A program made the translations under genes and the position numbers. 64,000 nucleotides of DNA from Zymobacter sp047495495. Its GTDB lineage: Bacteria; Pseudomonadota; Gammaproteobacteria; Pseudomonadales; Halomonadaceae. The notes below the pieces were generated by a model. That model worked only from the letters and a program-made list of their open reading frames with translations. It ran no database searches and was not told the origin of the DNA. Each line of letters begins with the position of its first letter. Position 1 is the stretch's first letter. The stretch spans positions 1,612,001-1,676,000 of the forward strand of contig NZ_CP179930.1 of the NCBI RefSeq assembly GCF_047495495.1, read 5' to 3'. Positions 33,513 through 42,456 of the stretch are shown here, in pieces.

Positions 33513-35492
33513 TCAGGATTCAAGTGCATCGACCGCCTGCTGCAGGAAGAAGTCGAGGGTGTCCTCGATCGTCTTCTCCATCGGAATGGACGGCGTCCAG
33601 TCCAGCAGGCGCTTGGCGTTTTCGATGCTCGGACGACGATGGCTGACATCCTGATAGCCTTCGCCGTAGAACGCACGGTTATCGACAACCTTGAAGCCTG
33701 CAAACGCCGGGAAGTGCTTACGCAGCGGATGTTTCTCGAATTTTTCGAGCAGCACTTCCGCCATGTGCTTGATGCTGGCTTCGTTATCGGGATTACCAAT
33801 GTTGATGATCTGCTTGTGGCACGTGTGATTCTTGTCTTCCACGATGCGGAACAGCGCGTCGGCCCCTTCATCGATGTCGGTGAAGCAGCGTTTCTGCTCG
33901 CCACCGTCGATCAGCTTGATCGGCGTACCTTCCACCAAGTTGAGGATCAGCTGGGTGATGGCGCGCGAGCTACCGATGCGTGCGGAATCGAGGCTGTCGA
34001 GACGCGGGCCCATCCAGTTGAACGGACGGAACAGCGTGAAGTCCAGCTCGCCACGCATGCCGTAGGCCCAGATGACGCGGTCCAGCAGCTGCTTGGAAGA
34101 CGAGTAGATCCAGCGCGGCTTGTTGATCGGACCTACGATCAAGCGCGATGTTTCTTCGTCGAAGTAATCGTCATCGCACATGCCGTACACTTCAGACGTG
34201 GACGGGAAAATCACGCGTTTGTTGTACTTCACGCAGTAGCGAATGATGCGCAGGTTTTCTTCGAAGTCGAGCTCGAAGACGCGCAGCGGGTTGCGGGTGT
34301 ACTCGATCGGCGTCGCGATGGCGACCAGCGGCAGCACCACGTCGCATTTCTTGACGTGATATTCGATCCATTCGGCGTGAATAGAGATGTCGCCTTCCAC
34401 GAAGTGGAAATCAGGATTGCTGATGAACGGCTGGATGGCATCGGTGCTGATGTCGAGACCGTAAACTTCATAGCCACCATCTTCGAGCAGACGCTTGGAC
34501 AGGTGGTAGCCGATGAAACCATTGACCCCCAGAATCAGCACGCGCGTTTTGCGTTGCTTGCCTTTCGGCATGTTGCCCAGACGCAGACCGCTGACCAATC
34601 CCATTTCCTGCACGACTTGGCGCGCCGGTGCGATCAGGCCGGTTTCGGTCTGTGCGGTCAGGATGCGCAGCGCACCTTCACCACAGGCCACTTCAAGCGG
34701 CTCAGCAGACAGCACCGTGCCCGGTGCCGCATTCGTATCCGTGGAAGCTACCGGTTCGGATGACCAGATCGTGACGCGACGCGTACCGCTGTGCGTGAAG
34801 GCCCCCGGATAAGGCTGGGTCAGCGCGCGCACCATGTTGTGGACATCACGGGCCGGTTTGCTCCAGTCCAGCTCGCCGTCTGCTGGCGTGCGGCGACCAA
34901 AGTAGCTCGCCTGAGATTCGTCCTGCGGCGTCGCCTTGGCCTGACCGTTCTTGATCATCGGCAGAGCGCGGTCCAGCAACGTGCGGGCCGCCTGAACCAT
35001 GCGCGGATGCATGGTGCCTGCGGTGTCCTCATCCGCGATGGCGACTTTTTCAGCGTCGATGATGTCGCCCGCATCAGCCTTGGCCACCATCGTATGCAGT
35101 GTCAGTCCGGCTTCCTTCTCACCGTGGATGATCGCCCAGTTGAGCGGTGCACGACCACGGTAGCGCGGCAGCAGCGAGCCGTGCAGGTTGTAGGCACCCT
35201 TCGGCGGAATGTCGAGGATCGCCTGACTCAACAGCTTGCGGTAATAGAACGAGAAGATGACATCAGGGGCCATGGCGCGCATACGGCCGACCCAGAGAGG
35301 ATCATTGACATCTTCCGGTGCGAATACCGCAATGCCGTGCTGAGCACACAGGGCAGCGACGGAACCGAAGAACTGCTGCTCGTTGGGGTCATCACGCAGC
35401 GTGAACACTGCTTCGATCTGATAACCCGCTGCCAGCAGGGCTTCGATGCCCTGACATCCGAAGTCCTGGTACGCAAAGACTATGGCTTTCAT
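33513..35492 (-). CDS. arnA: Bifunctional UDP-Ara4N formyltransferase / UDP-glucuronate decarboxylase
   Basis: 659 aa (E. coli ArnA 660). The N-terminal formyltransferase half (1-300) has NLHGSLLPRYRGRAPLNW with the catalytic Asn and His. The C-terminal SDR decarboxylase half (from about 313) starts with the NAD motif VLILGVNGFIGYHLSKRLL and has the active-site STSEVYG and WIYSSSKQLLDRVIWAYG (Tyr and Lys of YxxxK). ATG 35492 overlaps the arnC stop (ATGA) and matches the family start; a TTG three codons upstream is unlikely. It supplies UDP-4-keto-pentose to ArnB and then formylates the product. Confidence 0.94.
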   Translation of the reverse strand: MKAIVFAYQDFGCQGIEALLAAGYQIEAVFTLRDDPNEQQFFGSVAALCAQHGIAVFAPEDVNDPLWVGRMRAMAPDVIFSFYYRKLLSQAILDIPPKGAYNLHGSLLPRYRGRAPLNWAIIHGEKEAGLTLHTMVAKADAGDIIDAEKVAIADEDTAGTMHPRMVQAARTLLDRALPMIKNGQAKATPQDESQASYFGRRTPADGELDWSKPARDVHNMVRALTQPYPGAFTHSGTRRVTIWSSEPVASTDTNAAPGTVLSAEPLEVACGEGALRILTAQTETGLIAPARQVVQEMGLVSGLRLGNMPKGKQRKTRVLILGVNGFIGYHLSKRLLEDGGYEVYGLDISTDAIQPFISNPDFHFVEGDISIHAEWIEYHVKKCDVVLPLVAIATPIEYTRNPLRVFELDFEENLRIIRYCVKYNKRVIFPSTSEVYGMCDDDYFDEETSRLIVGPINKPRWIYSSSKQLLDRVIWAYGMRGELDFTLFRPFNWMGPRLDSLDSARIGSSRAITQLILNLVEGTPIKLIDGGEQKRCFTDIDEGADALFRIVEDKNHTCHKQIINIGNPDNEASIKHMAEVLLEKFEKHPLRKHFPAFAGFKVVDNRAFYGEGYQDVSHRRPSIENAKRLLDWTPSIPMEKTIEDTLDFFLQQAVDALES

Positions 35493-36541
35493 TGTGTGCA
35501 ATCTCCAGCATCCTTGGAAATAGTGGAAGTCGATGCGTCTTCGGTAGGCGCATCGGAAGAAGTCGGCGCTGAGGCCGCGTCAGAACGCAGCAAAGCGCTC
35601 TCATAGGTGTCTTCGACGAAATAGCGTGGACGGGCGCGTACATCGTTGTACATGCGGCCAAGGTATTCCCCGACCAGCCCGATACCAATCATCTGTACAC
35701 CGATGAAAATAAATAGGATCGCAAACAGCGGAAATACGCCGTTGAGCCCCCATGCGGATCCCAAAGCAATGCGCAGCACGATCAGCAGCAGTGCGAATAC
35801 AAAACCGGCGGCCGCGATCAACGCCCCAGCCAGACTGGCCAGCCGCAGCGGCTGCGTCGTCATGCAGGTGACCAGATCAAACATCAGGCTGATCAGACGC
35901 ATCAGGCTGTAACGAGATTCACCGTGCTCGCGTTCGGCGTGATCCACTTCGAACTCGATGGTGTTGCGCGCGAAGCTGTTAGCCAGAATCGGAATGAAGG
36001 TGCTGCGCTCATGGCACTGCAGCATCGCGTCGATGATGCGACGATGATAACCGCGCAGCATACAGCCGTAGTCGGTCATCATAACGCCCGTCGCGCGGCG
36101 CACGGCACCGTTGATCAGCCGTGACGATAGGCGACGGAAGAAGGAGTCCTGACGGTTGCGACGCACGGTGGCAACGACGTCATACCCTTTCAGCCCCGCC
36201 TCAACCAAACGCGGAATCTCTTCCGGCGGGTTCTGAAGGTCGGCATCCAGCGTGATCACGAAATCGCCGCGCGAGGCTTCGAACCCCGCCATGATGGCCG
36301 CATGCTGTCCATAGTTGCGATTCAGCACGACAACGCGGATCGCACTGCCTTCACGGTCGGCGGCCTGTTTCAGCAGCGCCACACTGTCATCGTGGCTGCC
36401 ATCGTCGACGAAAATGATTTCATAGGGCCTGTCCAACTGACGGCAGGCCTTGTCGGTACGTTCGAGCAGCTCCGGCAGACTGGCCTGCTCGTTGAAAACA
36501 GGAATAACGATGGAGATCAAAGCAAAGGAAGTGGGTGTCAC
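35489..36541 (-). CDS. arnC: Undecaprenyl-phosphate 4-deoxy-4-formamido-L-arabinose transferase
   Basis: GT2-family glycosyltransferase moving Ara4FN to undecaprenyl phosphate. 350 aa: SIVIPVFNEQASLPELL, EIIFVDDGSHDDS, the DxD-type VITLDADLQNPPEEIPRL, and RRNRQDSFFRRLSSRLIN. Two C-terminal membrane hairpin helices follow (ALIAAAGFVFALLLIVLRIAL and FPLFAILFIFIGVQMIGIGL), then GEYLGRMYNDVRARPRYFVE. It overlaps arnA by 4 bases and follows arnB by 3 bases. The acidic Ser/Thr-rich tail (about 25 residues) is unremarkable. Confidence 0.93.
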   Translation of the reverse strand: MTPTSFALISIVIPVFNEQASLPELLERTDKACRQLDRPYEIIFVDDGSHDDSVALLKQAADREGSAIRVVVLNRNYGQHAAIMAGFEASRGDFVITLDADLQNPPEEIPRLVEAGLKGYDVVATVRRNRQDSFFRRLSSRLINGAVRRATGVMMTDYGCMLRGYHRRIIDAMLQCHERSTFIPILANSFARNTIEFEVDHAEREHGESRYSLMRLISLMFDLVTCMTTQPLRLASLAGALIAAAGFVFALLLIVLRIALGSAWGLNGVFPLFAILFIFIGVQMIGIGLVGEYLGRMYNDVRARPRYFVEDTYESALLRSDAASAPTSSDAPTEDASTSTISKDAGDCTQ

Positions 36542-36544
36542 CCG

Positions 36545-37696
36545 TCAGTCCTCCAGGATTCGGGTCAGGGATGCCACCACACGGTCGACATCGTCAAAAG
36601 AAAGGTCGGGGAACAGCGGCAGGCTGAACAGCCGGTCATTGTTCCACTCGGTGTTGGGCAGCGCGTGCGGTAGCGTGCCGGCTGGGAAGCGTTCGCGGTA
36701 GTATTTCTGCTGATGGATGGCCTTGAAGTGAATGCCACTGCCGATGTCATCGTCTTTCAGCTTCTGCATGATGGCATCACGCGTCAGCGATGTACGGGTA
36801 TCGTCTACGCGCACGATGAACAGATGGTGAGCATGGCGGTGATCCCATTCGGGGGCCGAAAGCGGAATGAGCGGCAGCCCTTTCAACCCATCGCGATAGC
36901 GCTCGCACAGTACACGGCGACGCTCGTTGATCTCGACAAGGCGCGGCCACTGGGTCAACGCGATGACGGCGTTCATATCGGCTAGGTTGCACTTGAAGCC
37001 CGGCGACAACACCTCGGCCTGTGGGCGACGCCCATTGGCTTGGCGATCGAAAGCGTCGACACCCAGCCCGTGGAACTTGAGCATGGCCAGTGTTTCAGCC
37101 AACGCATCGTCATCGGTCACGATCATGCCGCCTTCGGCCGACGTGATGTTCTTGATCGCATGCAGCGAGAAGATGGCCGTGCCTTCACGTCCTACCGGAA
37201 CACCCTTGTACAGCGTGCCCACGGCATGCGCAGCGTCTTCAATCAACGTCACATCGTGACGACGGGCAACGGCACGGACCGCGTCTAGGTCGATGGGCGC
37301 GCCCGCATAGTGCACGGGGATGATCGCTTTGGTACGCGGTGTAATGGCCGCCTCGATGGCATCGGGCGTCACCATCAGCGTATCGCGGTCGACATCAATG
37401 AATACCGGTGTCGCACCGGCCAGCATGATCAGGTTGACGGTCGACACCCAGGTCTGGGACGGCGTGATAACTTCATCGCCCGGCCCAATACCCAGTGCTT
37501 GCAGCATGATGTGCATGCCGGCCGTCGCCGAACTGACTGCAATGGCGTGTTTGCATCCGAGCGTGTCGCAGAATGCCTGCTCTAGCTCATGGCACTTCGC
37601 GCCGGTCGTAATCCAGCCCGAACGCAGCACCTCGACAACGGCGTCGATTTCACGCTCACCAATGGCGGGACGGCACAACGGAATAAACGCAGACAT
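36545..37696 (-). CDS. arnB: UDP-4-amino-4-deoxy-L-arabinose aminotransferase
   Basis: PLP aminotransferase of the DegT/DnrJ/EryC1 sugar group making UDP-L-Ara4N from the ArnA keto product. 383 aa with PLCRPAIGEREIDAVVEVL, SGWITTGAKCHELEQAF, AVSSATAGMHIMLQALGIGPGDEV as cofactor-binding region, and the PLP-lysine segment FSLHAIKNITSAEGGMIVTDD. AAGGAG before ATG 37696 fixes the start; the upstream in-frame extension to 37918 is not conserved. First gene of the contiguous arnBCADEF unit. Confidence 0.93.
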   Translation of the reverse strand: MSAFIPLCRPAIGEREIDAVVEVLRSGWITTGAKCHELEQAFCDTLGCKHAIAVSSATAGMHIMLQALGIGPGDEVITPSQTWVSTVNLIMLAGATPVFIDVDRDTLMVTPDAIEAAITPRTKAIIPVHYAGAPIDLDAVRAVARRHDVTLIEDAAHAVGTLYKGVPVGREGTAIFSLHAIKNITSAEGGMIVTDDDALAETLAMLKFHGLGVDAFDRQANGRRPQAEVLSPGFKCNLADMNAVIALTQWPRLVEINERRRVLCERYRDGLKGLPLIPLSAPEWDHRHAHHLFIVRVDDTRTSLTRDAIMQKLKDDDIGSGIHFKAIHQQKYYRERFPAGTLPHALPNTEWNNDRLFSLPLFPDLSFDDVDRVVASLTRILED

Positions 37697-38130
37697 TTGA
37701 CTTAACTCCTTCCATTGCATATGACGCAATAATGGACAGACGCCGAATCGTTGCTGACACATGCAAGGGATGCGCCGACACCCCGTCATGCGGTTATAGC
37801 CTTGTGCAACGCGTCTCGACGCGCGGATTTGCACAATGTTAGGCCTCAACTTCCAGCAATACAGCACTGAATTGTAGGGATAAGTAGCGATGCCGTATCC
37901 ACGCGTTACGGCGTCCATACTCTATGCCGCATCGCCACTACTTTCCACTTGGATAGCCGCAGTAAACACCTACTGCCGTAGCAAAACTACTGCACTTTCA
38001 AGCGTTTTACCTCGTGCACAACTATATGATATGTGCAGGTGCCGAAGGTTCATTCCGTGCACAATTTCACTCGCAACGTATCGCTATCCATTACGCGGGC
38101 AGAATGAAGCAAGGCGGGCCTTTGAGCGCG
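37697..38130. promoter_or_regulatory. arnB upstream region with repeated TTGTGCA/TGCACAA motifs
   Basis: 434 bases without a gene. A nested dyad at 37802-37836 has outer arms TTGTGCAA and TTGCACAA and inner arms CGCGTC and GACGCG, 106 to 140 bases upstream of arnB. Further copies of the motif lie at 38015-38021 (TGCACAA), 38032-38037 (TGTGCA) and 38058-38064 (TGCACAA), close to the arnT stop codon. This looks like an operator region rather than the PmrA box (CTTAAG pairs), which I do not see. Confidence 0.45.
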
Positions 38131-39846
38131 TCACTGCGGCTTCTGTCGCGCCACAGGACAACGTTCATCCGTTCCCGGGCGTGCGGCAAAACTCAGCAGG
38201 CTATAGGTGCCCCGCGTATCGATGATGTCGGGGTTAAGCGCCAGTGTGGGTGCGAAGCTGTCCTGATCATTGTCCAGCATCATGGTCACGCGTCCGCAGT
38301 GTCTCGCCTGCTCAAGCCAGCCAGGAAGCGCATCAACGCTCACCCAGCGCTCGGGGTGATCCTGAAGCCCGAACGCCAGCTCACCCACCGCATCGTAGAT
38401 CACAATGTCATCGCGTCGTGTCAGCCAGCTCAGCGCCGCAGCATCACTGATGCCATTACTGACCAGTACAGCGCTGCGTGCCACCAGATCATCATGCTGC
38501 TGAGCGAACACCACTGGGGCCTTGTCATAGAGGCGCTCTACGGGCATACAGAACGGTATACCCCAAGCCAATGCGGTAGGAATAAGCGCCAGCGACATGA
38601 CCCAGCGAGGCCGCCACACCACGCCTAATCCCAACAGGGTAACAGCACTCAGCATGGCAATGGCCGTTACATAAGCGAACATATCAACACGCAAATCGAA
38701 GTGATGACCGCTGCCGCAAAGCAGTAGCATCAGCCCTGCCGCGCCCCCCAGTGCGGCCCACAGGCCGTGCCACCGTAGCGCGCTTAAATACAGCGCATAG
38801 AGTGTATAGCCCACCAACAGCGCCACTGCAGGAAAACACGGCAGAATATAGGGTGCCAATTTGCCGCGGGCACAGCTGAAAAACAGAAACGGCATCACGC
38901 ACCACAGCAGCAGATAGCGTCGAGTGGCGGGGGCCATGCCCCGTGACTGGTCGCGCATGTGGAACACGCTGCCCCACCAAGGGAAGAGTCCCAGCAGCGC
39001 GATGGGCACAAAGAAATAGCAAGGGGCGGCATGCTGAGCCTCCGTCTGACTGAAGAAACGCTGGATATGTTCATGCCAGAAGAAGAAAGACCAGAACTGC
39101 GGGTCACGCTGATGAACGATCAGCCCCCACGGCAGTACCGTCAGCACGGCCGCCAGTACGGCCAGCGGCCCGTATGTCCATAAATGACGCGTCCGCTGTG
39201 TTACCATCAGCCACGGCACCATCACCAGCACCGGAATCGCCAGCGCCAGGAAGCCTTTGGTCATGACCCCTGCCCCACTGGCCACCCCAATCCACAGATA
39301 CCCCCAAACACGCGATGAACGGCTATCACGGGTATAAGCCCATACACCGCTCAGCATGATCGCGGTCATCCACAGCGACAGCGGCGCGTCGATGGAAATG
39401 TAGGTTCCCGTACAGAACACCATCAGCATCGACAGGTATACCAGCGCGCAACAGGCTGCACAGCGCGCGTCGCGCCACAGCAGCTGCGCCATCCGATACA
39501 CCATGAGCCCACTTGCCCCCGCGGCCAGCGCACAGCTGAGACGTGCTGAGAAATTGCTGCTGCCAAACAGCCACTGTGCACCGGCATTAAGCCAATAACC
39601 TAAAATGGGCTTTTCGAAGTAACGCAGACCCAGAAAATGCGGCACGACCAGATCGCCCGAACGCATCATCAGGCTGCCGATCTGCGCATAGCGGGTTTCA
39701 TCCGGGGCCAGCAACGGCCGCCAGCCCAGTGGTACGATATAGGTTACGAGATAGAACAGCACGATGCCCCAGCCATAGCGCCGAGCACCGCGCCGTGCGG
39801 CATCGCGAGTTAAGCAATCGTTTGTGAAACAGTGAAGAGCGGCCAT
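38131..39846 (-). CDS. arnT: Undecaprenyl-P-L-Ara4N:lipid A L-Ara4N transferase (GT83)
   Basis: Inner-membrane glycosyltransferase attaching L-Ara4N to lipid A phosphates on the periplasmic side, which underlies polymyxin resistance. About 571 aa with roughly 12 helices. The first periplasmic loop motifs are LLAPDETRYAQI (catalytic Asp-Glu of GT-C enzymes) and LRYFEKPILGYWLNAGAQWLFG, as in E. coli ArnT (550 aa). A periplasmic C-terminal domain of about 110 residues closes it. The start is uncertain: ATG 39846 was chosen by length; ATG 39915 would give 594 aa and has no better ribosome site. Unlike the enterobacterial order (arnBCADTEF) it lies upstream of arnB on the same strand, separated by 434 bases. 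Confidence 0.9.
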   Translation of the reverse strand: MAALHCFTNDCLTRDAARRGARRYGWGIVLFYLVTYIVPLGWRPLLAPDETRYAQIGSLMMRSGDLVVPHFLGLRYFEKPILGYWLNAGAQWLFGSSNFSARLSCALAAGASGLMVYRMAQLLWRDARCAACCALVYLSMLMVFCTGTYISIDAPLSLWMTAIMLSGVWAYTRDSRSSRVWGYLWIGVASGAGVMTKGFLALAIPVLVMVPWLMVTQRTRHLWTYGPLAVLAAVLTVLPWGLIVHQRDPQFWSFFFWHEHIQRFFSQTEAQHAAPCYFFVPIALLGLFPWWGSVFHMRDQSRGMAPATRRYLLLWCVMPFLFFSCARGKLAPYILPCFPAVALLVGYTLYALYLSALRWHGLWAALGGAAGLMLLLCGSGHHFDLRVDMFAYVTAIAMLSAVTLLGLGVVWRPRWVMSLALIPTALAWGIPFCMPVERLYDKAPVVFAQQHDDLVARSAVLVSNGISDAAALSWLTRRDDIVIYDAVGELAFGLQDHPERWVSVDALPGWLEQARHCGRVTMMLDNDQDSFAPTLALNPDIIDTRGTYSLLSFAARPGTDERCPVARQKPQ

Positions 39847-40521
39847 GCCATTGCGGACTCCGTCAGCATTGCCACGGGGTGCCCCACGATCCAAGGCGAA
39901 GTCTATCCACACCATGAATCAACGATCACCCTGCGAGGGTTAAGGACACACCCATGGCTGCACCCACAGGCACAGCATCAATGCATATAAAGGAATAATC
40001 AGGCGGAGAGATACCGCTACTGAAGGTTACCGATAGGACTATGCCGCTGCCGTCTACAGCCCATATTAATGAATGTTGAAGATAGGATTAACAAAGATTT
40101 TAACGGGGAATCTACAGCGCGCACATAAAAATAAAAATCCACAAATACAGTGCATTACACGGCATTAATGTAAAAAACCGATATCCAATCAAGAATAACG
40201 TTGCAGTTGATATGAAAATAACGCGCGTTCTACGTATTCAATAAAGCACATCGCACTACCCCACCCTATTCATATACTCAACGTTGCAGTGCTGACCTGA
40301 TTACGGTCAAGAATGGATAAAAGAAAGCGTTATCGCCGTCTACCAAAATATGCCGTAGTGCATACGGTGATGATTTGAGTCCTGCCTACCGCCAGCAAAC
40401 CCTTCTGCAAGGCGCCCTACCCGTGCCGCATTACGCATCGGCTCGCATAGCGCGCCTCTTTCATGCTCGCTCGAAGCGGCATGCCCGCTTGATTACGTTA
40501 AGTGAAACAGCACTGTCTTTA
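39847..40521. other. AT-rich intergenic region upstream of arnT
   Basis: No gene found. An 11-bp direct repeat AACGTTGCAGT occurs at 40197-40207 and 40280-40290. The sequence is AT-rich at 40060-40370, which could hold the arnT promoter. Confidence 0.3.
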
Positions 40522-40824
40522 TTATCGTGGCGAATGCTCGGTCTGCGCTTGAATGGTCGCCAGTGCCCTTGCGGCCTGTGCGATCTGCTCGGGGCTGTCG
40601 GCAAGCTCAGGCCAGATCAGTGGCCAGTCCTGCGGGCGCAGCTGCTGCCGCGTGACGGCCCCTTCTGTGGCCCGCTCAATACCTGCCGCCACCGAGGCCG
40701 AGGGGTGCTTGTGACCATAGGCGATCAGGCGCAGGTAGCTGCGCGAGGCCCCGGCCATATTGACCTGTTCATCGGTCGCGGTCTTGATCCAGTTCAACAG
40801 CTGCGTGTTTCTTTTCTTTGTCAT
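40522..40824 (-). CDS. YdaS-like/Cro-type DNA-binding regulator
   Basis: 100 aa. The stretch AAGIERATEGAVTRQQLRP with DWPLIWPELA matches the C-terminal signature of YdaS/Cro-like helix-turn-helix proteins ('IE.AT.G.VT...LRPD.W...P'), and the N-terminal 10-45 region forms a plausible HTH (LRLIAYGHKHPSASVAAGIE). Such proteins are phage or plasmid repressors or toxin-antitoxin regulators. AGAGGAA lies 8 bases before ATG 40824. It is divergent from the first HTH regulator, like a Cro/CI arrangement, and the TGACCT operator-like motifs lie between them. No integrase or structural phage gene is seen. Confidence 0.68.
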   Translation of the reverse strand: MTKKRNTQLLNWIKTATDEQVNMAGASRSYLRLIAYGHKHPSASVAAGIERATEGAVTRQQLRPQDWPLIWPELADSPEQIAQAARALATIQAQTEHSPR

Positions 40825-40903
40825 GCTTCTGTTCCTCTTACTCCATATTAGTGCAGGTCGACATAGAAGGTGAGCACGGCTCCTCCCGTTGCTGTTACCA
40901 TAA

Positions 40904-40990
40904 AGGTCACGCCCATTATGACCTCAAGGTTATTTTAACATCAACACCCTGCGGTTATTTACCCGAAGGAAACGTTACGCGATGATAGCG
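40904..40990. promoter_or_regulatory. Operator-like repeats upstream of the first HTH regulator
   Basis: AGGTCA (40904-40909) and TGACCT (40919-40924) form a 6-bp inverted repeat with a 9-base spacer. CGCGATGATAGCG (40978-40990), a near-palindrome of the form CGCnATnATnGCG, ends 3 bases before ATG 40993. The same 13-mer and the TGACCT element recur in the same relation before the second regulator. Confidence 0.5.
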
Positions 40991-40992
40991 TC

Positions 40993-41472
40993 ATGGATAT
41001 CAACACGCTATACGATCGGCGACGCATTCACCTGCAACGCTTGATTCGCGAACGGTTCAAGGGAAATCAGACTGCCCTCGCAAAGGCGGTCGAACGCAGT
41101 GCAGGTGAAATATCCCGTTGGCTATCACCGCCGCGGGATGGCAAGTCGTGGACGCGCAATATGAGTGAGATCAGTGCGCGTCGTATCGAAAACCATCTTG
41201 GTCTGGAAACGGGTTATCTGGACCGCCCTCTTTCCGATGGTGCCGCCCAAACCGTCGGCGAGCCGATGGAGGCCTACGACACGACGCGTGATGATTCTGG
41301 TCGAACACCGACTTCTCCGTCCTCTACCCCGGGCTGCTGTCACGGTGATACTGAGACACAATGTCGCCATTGTGCGCGTATCCAATACATCATGAATATG
41401 CTGCCTTTCATGTCCTTGGAGGAGGTCGAAACCCTAAGCAAGGTAATAGACGTACTCCGTGCTCACAAGTGA
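40993..41472 (+). CDS. HTH (XRE/lambda-repressor-like) regulator 1 with cysteine motif
   Basis: 159 aa. The N-terminal half reads RRIHLQRLIRERFKGNQTALAKAVERS, with AGEISRWLSPP as the HTH recognition part. This is followed by ARRIENHLGLETGYLDRPL, a typical phage-repressor-type DNA-binding domain. The C-terminal half contains PGCCHGDTETQCRHC, which could bind metal or form a redox switch. A short helical tail (FMSLEEVETLSKVIDVLRAHK) may mediate dimerisation. It is paralogous to the next gene. No standard Shine-Dalgarno is present, since the conserved CGCGATGATAGCG sits where one is expected; an autorepressing operator or unusual initiation is inferred. Confidence 0.7.
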   Translation: MDINTLYDRRRIHLQRLIRERFKGNQTALAKAVERSAGEISRWLSPPRDGKSWTRNMSEISARRIENHLGLETGYLDRPLSDGAAQTVGEPMEAYDTTRDDSGRTPTSPSSTPGCCHGDTETQCRHCARIQYIMNMLPFMSLEEVETLSKVIDVLRAHK

Positions 41473-41504
41473 GCGTCGTTCGCGGTAGACACCGCATGAC
41501 ATAA

Positions 41505-41574
41505 TGACCTTAAAGGCATATCCGAATTATCCCGCGGGAAATTTATCTTTGAATAAGCTCCCGCGATGATAGCG
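41505..41574. promoter_or_regulatory. Operator-like repeats upstream of the second HTH regulator
   Basis: TGACCTTAAAGGCA (41505-41518, near-palindromic) and CGCGATGATAGCG (41562-41574), ending 3 bases before ATG 41577. This duplicates the arrangement ahead of regulator 1, including its distance from the start codon. Confidence 0.5.
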
Positions 41575-41576
41575 GT

Positions 41577-42005
41577 ATGACGATCTATGACATCCGCCGT
41601 AAGAACTTACGTAATCTGATGAACGACCTGTTCGAGGGTAGGCAGGTAGAACTCGCCAATGCGTTGGAGCGTTCGCCCAGCTATATCTCCCGGATACTGT
41701 CGACGCACGGTTCCACTTCATCACAGTCCAATCGCAATATCGGCGAGGAACTGGCACGCGACATCGAAGCGCGCCTTAATCTACCTCGCTATTCGCTGGA
41801 CTATGAACCTAACCAGCCGCAGCCGGTTGGGATCGAAGAGCCGCGTCGTGCCTATCAGACTCGCGTCTACGAGAATGCCTCAGAAGAGCATCGCCGCTGC
41901 GTGGACAGCGTGGCGAATACCTTGTTGCAACTCGATGCCGATCAAGCACATATCATCGAGCGTGCGTTGCGCATGCTATTGCGCGTACGCAAGGACAGGG
42001 ACTAG
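41577..42005 (+). CDS. HTH (XRE/lambda-repressor-like) regulator 2, paralogue of regulator 1
   Basis: 142 aa. IRRKNLRNLMNDLFEGRQVELANALERSPSYISRILS aligns with regulator 1, and ARDIEARLNLPRYSLD corresponds to its LGLETGYLD segment. The C-terminal part lacks the Cys cluster and instead has EEHRRCVDSVANTLLQLDADQAH-IIERALRMLL, a helical probable dimerisation region. The gap of about 100 bases to regulator 1 carries a duplicated control region, so each gene probably has its own autoregulated promoter. It arose by tandem gene duplication including the promoter. Targets unknown. Confidence 0.7.
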   Translation: MTIYDIRRKNLRNLMNDLFEGRQVELANALERSPSYISRILSTHGSTSSQSNRNIGEELARDIEARLNLPRYSLDYEPNQPQPVGIEEPRRAYQTRVYENASEEHRRCVDSVANTLLQLDADQAHIIERALRMLLRVRKDRD

Positions 42006-42456
42006 CGATACCTTTCGAGCGGCCATTCAGGATGTCTGCCGCTCGAATCCGCTTCCTTTATAAACAGAACCTATAAACAGAACCGTCATGAACAGGGCGG
42101 TGGCAGACAGGACAGCATACCGTCATGTCATCTGTCGACCTCCTTAAGGTAAACCCGCGCACTGACCCTCGTCGTCGTTATCACACCCAGCGTATCCTTG
42201 CGCTCCTCTCCTTTCATGCTTTTCCATTTGCTGTTTTGCGCTATCACGTCCCTCCAGAGCGTATGGTTAGCACGCATCAAGATAACGGTATACTTGTACT
42301 TCGTGAGCACCGATAGCCACCGGAGCCGTCTCTAGCCTACCGGAAAGTGGTGCGGGAAGGTGGGATTGCGGTATCTTTTGTGACAAGGCCCTGTACCGAA
42401 GGCCATTTCATTCATGATTGCGATTACCGCTTGGTTTGATATTCAGGAGCGCTCCG
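42006..42456. other. Intergenic region
   Basis: 450 bases without a convincing gene. An open frame at 42125-42316 has no homologue I recognise and no ribosome site. CAGGAG at 42447-42452 belongs to the next gene. Confidence 0.3.

Noticed and set aside
37697..38130. PmrA or PhoP boxes for arn control
   Set aside because: I did not find the paired CTTAAG or GTTTA half-sites at the expected spacing.
42125..42316. 63-codon ORF between the HTH regulators and the DUF1737 gene
   Set aside because: No ribosome-binding site, no homologue recognised, and codon pattern not convincing.
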